Below, one piece after another: positions 22,845 through 28,581 of a stretch of 28,581 nucleotides of DNA (the first letter of the stretch is position 1; each line of letters starts with the position of its first letter). The notes under the pieces are model-generated. The model was not told the DNA's origin. It ran no database searches and worked only from the letters and a program-made list of their open reading frames with translations. The stretch covers positions 1 through 28,581 of the forward strand of contig JAHFNN010000009.1 of the NCBI GenBank assembly GCA_023267315.1, in the 5' to 3' direction. A program made the position numbers and the translations under genes. Source of the stretch: Candidatus Nomurabacteria bacterium. Lineage in GTDB: Bacteria > Patescibacteriota > Minisyncoccia > Phycocordibacterales > UBA9973.

Positions 22845-23354
22845 TTATTGGACCTTATCTGGAATCTCTACATTCATCATTCCCGAAGTTGCTGGTAAGA
22901 CACGAATAAACTTTGCAGTTATTTGTCCATCTTGATTAGGATTGCCGATCACTACCACATGATCATCTATTTTAAGTCCTGCTGAATTTATATTTCCAGA
23001 AAGACCTCTGATATTCGTATCATCAGTGATTAACACCACTTTCTCTGTCTGATCATCCTTATCTGACACAATCATCGTCGGTAATGTAATCTTGAGTATT
23101 TGTCCATCAGCTCCGTTTGCATTTGGAAAGAAATCCATCATTGGCCCAGACCCTTGTCCATGACGTGGACTAAAGTTATTGAAATAGTGCTCATCCCATG
23201 AACGTGCAAACTCTGCCCGATGAAACCCGAAGGAAACACCTGCTGAAAATATAATGACCGCAATAAGCACGATGCCTACAGCGTACACGAACTTAAGAAA
23301 TAACTTTGATGCGAACACTTTCTTTACCTCATTTTTAATTTCTTCTTTTTCCAT
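22845..23354 (-). CDS. Membrane-anchored DUF5666-like protein
   Basis: 169 residues. A cytoplasmic charged N-terminus (MEKEEIKNEVKKVF), one membrane helix (about 19-42), a His/Phe-rich linker (FGFHRAEFARSWDEHYF and SPRHGQG) and a beta-rich C-terminal domain (about 80-160): GADGQILKITLPTMIVSD, KVVLITDDTNIRG, LKIDDHVVVIGNPNQDGQI and AKFIRVLP. This is the strand order of the OB-like DUF5666 domain of exported proteins of unknown function. It is the first gene of the redox operon, so it may help assemble or tune the copper/flavin relay; this is inferred from place only. The two His-containing linkers could bind metal. Confidence 0.78.
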   Translation of the reverse strand: MEKEEIKNEVKKVFASKLFLKFVYAVGIVLIAVIIFSAGVSFGFHRAEFARSWDEHYFNNFSPRHGQGSGPMMDFFPNANGADGQILKITLPTMIVSDKDDQTEKVVLITDDTNIRGLSGNINSAGLKIDDHVVVIGNPNQDGQITAKFIRVLPATSGMMNVEIPDKVQ

Positions 23355-23367
23355 CCCGAACGAAATA

Positions 23368-23417
23368 GGAAATCTTATGATTTCCGTATTTTATTTACTT
23401 AATAAAAAATTCGACAA
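23368..23417 (-). promoter_or_regulatory. Candidate promoter and operator-like inverted repeat of the redox operon
   Basis: TTGTCG (23412-23417), an 18-base spacer and TAAAAT (23388-23393) on the minus strand make a weak sigma-70-type promoter. The expected transcript start near 23381 falls inside a perfect inverted repeat GGAAATC-TTAT-GATTTCC (23368-23385). The repeat could be an operator or a 5' mRNA hairpin. No clear ECF-type AAC/CGT box pair stands out. Confidence 0.4.
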
Positions 23418-23492
23418 TATACTGCGACCTACTACTTCTATATCTATATCATAACTGAGTGATTTCGTACGGGATTCCATAATAAAAATAAA

Positions 23493-23897
23493 CTATGCTG
23501 ATAATACAAGCGGACTCTTTTTTGTAAAATTAATTGCTCGGCTAAGTGACCAGAGAAGTGCAAACACTGGAACCAAAAATAAAATGATACTGGTGAATGG
23601 CAGAGAATTCATAAGTGAGAGCAAAAGCTCCTTCCATGATGAGGCAAGTACACCCCCTCCAGAGAATGCAACGGATAGATATTCAAAAAATCCCGACTGA
23701 CTGAAACTCGTACCCATTGTACGGAATGTAACGATTGCGAATAAGAATGAGACCATTCCAACAGCTGCAAAACTCCAGAAACGGATCCTGTCTTTGCGCT
23801 CTTTACGCGTTTCAATCACATGCCAAATATTCCCCGAGAGGTTCTCTGGGCAGCATGCTGTGCTTTGTGTAAAGACTTTTCTTAATCGATTTTCCAT
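23493..23897 (-). CDS. Small membrane protein, candidate anti-sigma factor
   Basis: 134 residues. The cytosolic N-terminus (about 1-38, basic, with TACCPENLSGNIWHVIETRKERKD) is followed by two or three membrane helices (about 40-62, 84-100 and 100-120) and a short basic tail. It starts 19 bases after the ECF sigma gene, where anti-sigma factors are normally found, and the layout of cytosolic N-terminus then membrane fits. The zinc-binding H-x3-C-x2-C motif of classical ZAS anti-sigma factors is missing; only a CC pair is there. The call therefore rests on position and topology. Confidence 0.68.
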   Translation of the reverse strand: MENRLRKVFTQSTACCPENLSGNIWHVIETRKERKDRIRFWSFAAVGMVSFLFAIVTFRTMGTSFSQSGFFEYLSVAFSGGGVLASSWKELLLSLMNSLPFTSIILFLVPVFALLWSLSRAINFTKKSPLVLSA

Positions 23898-23916
23898 GTT
23901 GTTATATACGGATACA

Positions 23917-24495
23917 TTATTTACTCTGGTGCATATGGCTTTTTGCCAATTTTTTAAGCTCCAGAAGGGCTCGACGGTGCTGACTTTTCACCGTATTGAG
24001 TGGCTTGCCTAACACCTTCCCAATTTCATCAAATGTCATCTCTTCATCATAGTAGAGAGAAAGTACTGTACGATAATTTACTGAAAGTCCTCCGATCAAA
24101 CTATTTAAGAATGCTGAATCTTCTGCTTTCTCCAAAACTTCATCAGGAAGTAATGCAGTATCTTCAATTGAATCTTCAAATGATGGAGTATCATCCTCGC
24201 TATCGAGCTGTGAAAAAAGTGCTGGTTTTTTCTTCCGCAAATAATCCGTAATCGTATTGCGCGCAATCGTGTAAATCCACGTCTTGAAGCTTGCCTTAGC
24301 TGAATTGAATTTTTTCAAATTCTGCCAAACTTTAATGAAGATATCTTGCACAATATCAGCTGCATCATTTGAAGCGCCAAGTCGTACGGCAAAATTATAC
24401 AACGCCGAAGAATAGCGCTCAATCAAGTATTTGAACGCTTTAGTTTCCCCGTGTAGATATTGTGAAATAAGTTCGTTATCAGTGAGTTCCATCAT
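23917..24495 (-). CDS. ECF-family RNA polymerase sigma factor
   Basis: 192 residues in the two-domain ECF form. Region 2 (about 20-88) has LIERYSSALYNFAVRLGASN, DAADIVQDIFIKVWQNL and SFKTWIYTIARNTITDYLRKK, the core-binding and -10-recognition segments. A linker rich in D, E and S (about 90-125) leads to region 4 (about 130-185): LSVNYRTVLSLYYDEEMTFD and EIGKVLGKPLNTVKSQHRRA, the -35-binding helix-turn-helix. It would redirect RNA polymerase to a small regulon; the adjacent redox operon is the obvious candidate. The start could be either of two adjacent ATGs. It has its own promoter and is followed by the candidate anti-sigma gene. Confidence 0.93.
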   Translation of the reverse strand: MMELTDNELISQYLHGETKAFKYLIERYSSALYNFAVRLGASNDAADIVQDIFIKVWQNLKKFNSAKASFKTWIYTIARNTITDYLRKKKPALFSQLDSEDDTPSFEDSIEDTALLPDEVLEKAEDSAFLNSLIGGLSVNYRTVLSLYYDEEMTFDEIGKVLGKPLNTVKSQHRRALLELKKLAKSHMHQSK

Positions 24496-24520
24496 AAAAC
24501 ACCGCTTCAGGCAGTACCTT

Positions 24521-24550
24521 ATAGTACCACCAAATAGAGAGGTTATTCAA
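24521..24550 (-). promoter_or_regulatory. Promoter of the ECF sigma gene
   Basis: TTGAAT (24545-24550), an 18-base spacer and TACTAT (24521-24526) on the minus strand. Leader of about 20 bases. A self-recognised ECF promoter overlapping the same region (AATAACC before CTATAAG) cannot be excluded. Confidence 0.5.
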
Positions 24551-24562
24551 ATATGAGTACTA

Positions 24563-25345
24563 CTATCCTAATGTACTCAACCAAGTCGAAAAAATATTTT
24601 TGAGTATTTCTATATGCTCAGGTGTCTTAAAAGTATGAGGAGCATTAGGTACTATATGCAATTCTTTTTTACCCGGTACGAGATCGTATAAAATTTTCTG
24701 ACTGTCAGACGGACACGAAGTATCATTTTCCCCTACGACAAAAAGTACTGGCATTGTGAGCTTGGAAGCACTAGGACGAAGATCATGCAAGAGACGCTCT
24801 TCCATGTGTGACCATGGCAGACGTTTTATTATTCCTGGTTTTGAGTTACTCTGCTCTTCTTTCCACCCAGATTCTTTCCAACTTTTCAACTTATCTGGAT
24901 AAAATTTTTCTGTTGCTTCATAACTCAATTGCCCAGACACAACAAGTGCGAATGGAAATACAGCCTTCACTTCCTTCGCATGATCTTCTGCATATTGTGC
25001 GACTGCATATCCGCCAAGACTGTGCCCAGCAATGGCAAATGGTTCTTGATACCATGATTGTGTTTTTGCCCATTCAATGACATCAACAAGATCTTCATAA
25101 TGTAGTTGCATAGTTGCATGCTCGTAAGCCCCCTCACTCTCTCCAAAAGAATTCGTCGCATCAAAATTAACAATGACATATTCTTTTGCAAGAAGAGTAT
25201 CCACGAGCGCCATGATACCTGGCTGTTCTTTAAATCCCCCAAGACCATGCATTGTAAATGCCAATCCAGTAGGATTTTCTGGCGTATGAAGTTCACCGAC
25301 AATTTTCAAACCTTTTCGATTTTTGATTTCAAATTTTTGCATCAT
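24563..25345 (-). CDS. Alpha/beta hydrolase, esterase/peptidase-like
   Basis: 260 residues, a single alpha/beta-hydrolase domain without signal peptide, so cytosolic. The oxyanion segment is FTMHGLGGFKE (about 30-40), the nucleophile elbow GHSLGG (Ser near 107), the acid GENDTSCPSD (Asp near 206) and the catalytic His APHTF (near 238). The start ...RKGLKIVGELHTPENPTGLAF and the small insertion with SWKESGWKEEQ are like those of serine aminopeptidase/S9-type and carboxylesterase-like enzymes. The substrate cannot be named. It stands alone between the ECF gene and the 832-residue secreted protein; two adjacent ATGs can serve as start, with a weak GAAGAG upstream. Confidence 0.9.
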   Translation of the reverse strand: MMQKFEIKNRKGLKIVGELHTPENPTGLAFTMHGLGGFKEQPGIMALVDTLLAKEYVIVNFDATNSFGESEGAYEHATMQLHYEDLVDVIEWAKTQSWYQEPFAIAGHSLGGYAVAQYAEDHAKEVKAVFPFALVVSGQLSYEATEKFYPDKLKSWKESGWKEEQSNSKPGIIKRLPWSHMEERLLHDLRPSASKLTMPVLFVVGENDTSCPSDSQKILYDLVPGKKELHIVPNAPHTFKTPEHIEILKNIFSTWLSTLG

Positions 25346-25419
25346 ATACTCTTCACTCTTAAAAAGAAAAGTGATGAGAACACCCCACCTCTAAAAATGT
25401 TCCGCATTCGCAATCACAA

Positions 25420-27918
25420 CTAGTAATCAAAAACACCTTTACCATCAAGTTCAACCGCCGAGGTTTTGCATCCAACGAGCATATTTAAGAATTTATTAGT
25501 CGTCTTATATTTATACCCTGTGCCATGACCTAGATTCCATGGCTTGAGCATTACATTACTGAAATCTTCCTGGAATTTTTTGAGTGCAACCGTTAATGAT
25601 GCGTCAAACGTATTATCAATAGTTCCGGAATAAAAACCAAGCTCATGAAGCAATGTCTTTGTCTTCCCTACTTCATCTGAAACAGTGTTTTTTGTAAGAC
25701 TATTGTACTCGATAAATGCAGGACACGTAATGGCCTGACTACAATAGAATGAATTGATCTTCATGAGTGTTGTGCGATATACATAACCAGTCGGATGATG
25801 AAGATCCCAAATATTGAGCACTTCACTCGCATACTTTTGTTGGAATCGTTGTACCGCATCCCTATCTTCGATTGAATACACTCCATCAACAACAAGATGT
25901 TCACCCTGCTTTTCGTTGAGAAATTCTTGAAGCTTCTTCACTTCTTCGGGGTCATTCTTTGCACCATATTCTATGTAGGACTTCAGGTATGGACTACAGA
26001 CCGCCCGGGGCGTAGCTGTCGGAGGAGAAGCAGGTGTTTGAGAAGTAGGAGGCGTCTGTATATCTTTATATGTGCACAAGTCCTGCTGATTATTTGTTGC
26101 TGATGAATCATAATTTAAAGCATTTGAATCCTTGCAGCCATAGGTCACCGAAGGAGAAGTAGGGATAGTTGCATGACTAATGCGAACTCCTGGACCAACA
26201 GGATCCACTATCGTACCATTCTCTACGCCATCCGTATCAAGCGCACTACCATCCGTCAAAGTGTACGTGAGCGTAGTTACAGTAGCTCCGCCAATATTCG
26301 CCGTGCCAAAGGTTGCACCAGGAATTGTGGTATATGATCCATTCACATATTTCCGTGCCGTCCATCTACTGGTGTCATATTCATGATCATAATATATAGT
26401 AACGGTTGTTGAAGAACCTGACGTGCATGTGGTGTTAAAATTAAGAAGCCCTATTGGATATCTATAACTGCGATCATTTGAAGCACTTTCAACCGATACA
26501 TTCGAAAGTGCTGAACAAGTTTCGCCGTCAACTTGAACTGTCATGTACGCATCTTCGCCAGCAATAGTATTTGGAAGCGAGGTAACATTTGATTGCTCTG
26601 AATCTAGAGTACTATCATTGTTCCCATCACCACCATTCGGAGCAGCATCTTCCACTGCAGCGTTCACACCATCGCCATCATCTGCAAGTGCAGTGCCAGT
26701 TACATCCGCAGAACCATTAGGAAAGTTTGTCTTAACAGTGCTCACCGTCACTGTCGATGAAGCACCAGACCCAAGCCCTGTCACCGTCACAAATCCTGTC
26801 TCACTGACAGATACACTACCGGAAGTCGCCTCGAACGACCAATCAAATGTAGCATCATAGTTTGTAATCTGCACCGTATATCCGTCCACTGTAGAAGTAA
26901 TAGTGCCAAATGTAGGCGTCAGTGGATTGCCGGGACCCGGACCGGGATCAGCTGCAGAAGTAATATAAAAATGATTTGTGGAATATCCGCCAAATAGATA
27001 TCGGCTACCTGTGTGATCATGCGAAAGGTATGTTACGTTATAGGCTCCACCGTCATTTGGCACAGTGTAAAGACCAGCATAGACAGGATTGGGGCTCGTA
27101 TCTCGATCGAGCGGCCATGATTTGAAGTCACCTGACGCCAAATGACCACCAATAAATTCTATTCTATACAAATATGTACCATCGGTCGCAACACCGTGCT
27201 CATCAGTATTCCAGTTTTCCGTATCGTGTGTAAAGTAATCATGTGACCAGGCAATAGTTGCACTTTTCCCAGTACCAGTCACAGTGTACATGCGCAAGTA
27301 TGAAGTGTAGCCTCCCTCTCCATCAGAAGCATACGCAGAAACCTTACCAATACGCCCATCAGCAAAATCAATCACTGTACCCCTACCCCAATTGTGACCT
27401 TGTGGTAAAGGTTCATCTGCGGGTACTGTTATTTGGGTCACCGACCAATCACTAGTATCAATGCAATAAAGACTGATAGGATCTGGAGCATAACTAGAAG
27501 CGTCATCGGTGATAAATAAACACCCATGGCTGTATGCCAGACTCCGTCCATCTGGATGAGAAAATGAAGGCACCCCGCCTGAGCCCCACCCCACAGTATG
27601 AAGTGTGCCGTTTACAGCGACGGTCCCTCCGGGAGAACCGACAAGTGCATTCATTGGAAGAGTAGCAATATTGCCAGAACCATTCATAAGATACACAGTA
27701 GTGCCATCGTTGGTAATACCGCGCAGATCCGAAAAATTATTTACTGTCACGCGAAGTCCTCCAATTTCTGAATCGTTATAAGGAACAGAAAGGAGTCGCG
27801 CCGCGAGCGGAACATCAGCATGTGTTTTTGAGAAAATAGATCCGCTTATAAGCACAAAAACAATGAGTACTAAAACGCGAAGAGATTTTTTTGCTCGATA
27901 TGGTTTTAGTATTACCAT
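25420..27918 (-). CDS. Secreted multidomain surface protein: propeller-like N-terminus, choice-of-anchor U domain, two C-terminal peptidoglycan-binding-like domains
   Basis: 832 residues. A signal peptide (about 8-35, after MVILKPYRAKKS) ends near THA/DVP. Residues about 40-320 hold repeated short beta segments (NDGTTVYLMNGSGN, GVATDGTYLYRIEF, HDHTGSRYLFGG) suggestive of a beta-propeller. An Ig-like segment follows (about 330-410), then a choice-of-anchor U domain (about 415-590) with calcium-loop-like DGDGVNAAVEDAAPNGGDGN. A GCKDSNALNYDSSATN unit (near 605) and a P/T linker precede two related C-terminal domains (about 655-735 and 740-822), each with VKKLQEFLN- or TKTLLHELG-type starts and a conserved W-[DN]-L-x-x-x-TGYxY[RK]TT end. 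They resemble PG_binding_1 and may hold the protein to the wall. The ATG at 27918 is chosen since a promoter lies over the 13 codons upstream of it. The gene stops 75 bases before the hydrolase. Confidence 0.85.
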   Translation of the reverse strand: MVILKPYRAKKSLRVLVLIVFVLISGSIFSKTHADVPLAARLLSVPYNDSEIGGLRVTVNNFSDLRGITNDGTTVYLMNGSGNIATLPMNALVGSPGGTVAVNGTLHTVGWGSGGVPSFSHPDGRSLAYSHGCLFITDDASSYAPDPISLYCIDTSDWSVTQITVPADEPLPQGHNWGRGTVIDFADGRIGKVSAYASDGEGGYTSYLRMYTVTGTGKSATIAWSHDYFTHDTENWNTDEHGVATDGTYLYRIEFIGGHLASGDFKSWPLDRDTSPNPVYAGLYTVPNDGGAYNVTYLSHDHTGSRYLFGGYSTNHFYITSAADPGPGPGNPLTPTFGTITSTVDGYTVQITNYDATFDWSFEATSGSVSVSETGFVTVTGLGSGASSTVTVSTVKTNFPNGSADVTGTALADDGDGVNAAVEDAAPNGGDGNNDSTLDSEQSNVTSLPNTIAGEDAYMTVQVDGETCSALSNVSVESASNDRSYRYPIGLLNFNTTCTSGSSTTVTIYYDHEYDTSRWTARKYVNGSYTTIPGATFGTANIGGATVTTLTYTLTDGSALDTDGVENGTIVDPVGPGVRISHATIPTSPSVTYGCKDSNALNYDSSATNNQQDLCTYKDIQTPPTSQTPASPPTATPRAVCSPYLKSYIEYGAKNDPEEVKKLQEFLNEKQGEHLVVDGVYSIEDRDAVQRFQQKYASEVLNIWDLHHPTGYVYRTTLMKINSFYCSQAITCPAFIEYNSLTKNTVSDEVGKTKTLLHELGFYSGTIDNTFDASLTVALKKFQEDFSNVMLKPWNLGHGTGYKYKTTNKFLNMLVGCKTSAVELDGKGVFDY

Positions 27919-27928
27919 TATAAGTAAA

Positions 27929-27956
27929 ATTATAACAACAAATAACGTGTTGTACA
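27929..27956 (-). promoter_or_regulatory. Promoter of the 832-residue secreted protein
   Basis: TGTACA (27951-27956), a 16-base spacer and TATAAT (27929-27934) on the minus strand. The -10 box ends 10 bases before the ATG at 27918, leaving a leader of about 3 bases. The alternative ATG at 27957 would lie at the -35 box. Confidence 0.5.
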
Positions 27957-28101
27957 TGTGTATAAACTAGAAAATTACTGCTTGAATACCTTAGACTCAA
28001 GCACTTTAATATTCTATTCCTTGAAAGATGCTGTCAGACAGATTATTAATCGTGCCCCCCTGAAAGTCTTTTTATTTCTCATCTCAAATTTTTGCATCTA
28101 C

Positions 28102-28581
28102 TTAATTCCCTCCAGCCAATAGAGTATTTATGTATGCTCTTGTTTGTGGTCCAAAATATCCTGTTGCAGGAAGACCAACTGATGCTTGATATTTTTTAAG
28201 TGCGGTGACTGTCTTTGATCCCAAAAAGGTAGACAATTGATTGAGTGATCCCCAGCCAGATGACGCTACTACAAAACCATGTGTATCCAAGAATTTTTGC
28301 AATTGCATTACATCAGTATCGTCTGCTCCTTTTCTTAAATTTTTGGTGAAAGTAAAATGAGTACCTGATGATGAATGCACAATTGCAGGTGGTGGAACTA
28401 CCACCGTTTGCACATTTGGAGTAAATTCAATACCTGTATAGTTCACATTTGTTGTCGCATGAGATTCATTTGAAGGATCTCCTGCCCCAACAGTATTTAT
28501 TGCAGAAACTCGGTAATTATATTGTGTATCAGGGTTAAGCCCGATATCTGAATACGTAGTAGTAGAAGATCCAGTATTAGC
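28102..28581 (-). CDS. Partial secreted protein: fibronectin type III end and C-terminal peptidoglycan-binding domain (N-terminus beyond right edge)
   Basis: The frame is open from the right edge to a stop at 28102, about 159 residues, so the N-terminus is missing. Residues visible at the edge (TTTYSDIGLNPDTQYNYRVS, then AINTVGAGDPSNESH) are the last strands of a fibronectin type III domain. A V/P/S linker follows, then a PG_binding_1-type domain: LRKGADDTDVMQLQKFLDTHG, LGSKTVTALKKYQASVGL and ATGYFGPQTRAYINTLL. The last form is the standard C-terminal wall-binding domain of exported proteins in this lineage. A GTG at 28446 could be taken for the start of a 114-residue gene, but the coding signal plainly continues upstream. 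No strong terminator follows; a weak 6-bp hairpin (27980-28002) is the only candidate. Confidence 0.85.
   Translation of the reverse strand, partial: ANTGSSTTTYSDIGLNPDTQYNYRVSAINTVGAGDPSNESHATTNVNYTGIEFTPNVQTVVVPPPAIVHSSSGTHFTFTKNLRKGADDTDVMQLQKFLDTHGFVVASSGWGSLNQLSTFLGSKTVTALKKYQASVGLPATGYFGPQTRAYINTLLAGGN

Noticed and set aside
28031..28041. Near-palindrome CTGTCAGACAG as a terminator
   Set aside because: Five-base arms with a single central base cannot form a hairpin, and no T-tract follows.
28102..28446. Complete 114-residue gene starting at a GTG
   Set aside because: The same frame continues to the window edge and encodes the end of a fibronectin type III domain, so the gene is a fragment of a larger protein.

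Overview
The window looks like chromosomal DNA of an ultra-small bacterium of the Candidate Phyla Radiation (Patescibacteria), most likely on the Parcubacteria/Paceibacteria side. This placement is inferred from gene content: a short division cluster (mraZ-rsmH-ftsL-ftsI-murF) with no murE, large secreted proteins built from PKD, cadherin-like, prealbumin-like, choice-of-anchor U and peptidoglycan-binding modules, a SIMPL protein, few Shine-Dalgarno sites, and a compact Bacteroidetes-like RpoD. Nearly all genes lie on the minus strand; only a 94-residue orphan and rpoD are on the plus strand.

Layout. Bases 1-5572 hold a partial PKD/cadherin-like surface protein cut by the left edge, a 210-residue orphan and a 1078-residue secreted repeat protein. 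Bases 5573-6100 are non-coding and hold a 22-bp palindrome, a foldable element containing partial copies of a tRNA 3' end, a two-way terminator and tRNA-Glu(CTC). Bases 6104-10860 are the division and wall operon, driven by a promoter overlaid with MraZ boxes. Bases 10900-13370 hold a small orphan with its own promoter, then lysS and greA. Bases 13375-15347 hold mrdA (PBP2) behind a small membrane protein at the place where mreD often sits; rpoD diverges from them. Bases 16408-19351 carry an anchored Ig-like protein, a SIMPL protein, a HAD phosphatase and an orphan. Bases 19414-24495 form a redox locus: ECF sigma factor, small membrane protein (possible anti-sigma), DUF5666-like protein, type I copper protein, FMN-binding protein, ApbE and an NqrB/RnfD-like membrane protein fused to a ferredoxin-reductase module. 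An alpha/beta hydrolase and two secreted proteins with peptidoglycan-binding-like domains close the window, the last cut by the right edge.

How it works together. The cell-wall genes supply the precursor ligase, two class B transpeptidases and their regulator. The redox locus reads as a route for NAD(P)H electrons through FAD and membrane flavin to an exported FMN protein and a copper protein, under sigma-factor control. Several genes have a TATAAT-like box ending only 6-9 bases before the ATG, which suggests leaderless mRNAs. No rRNA gene, CRISPR array, insertion sequence or phage gene was seen.
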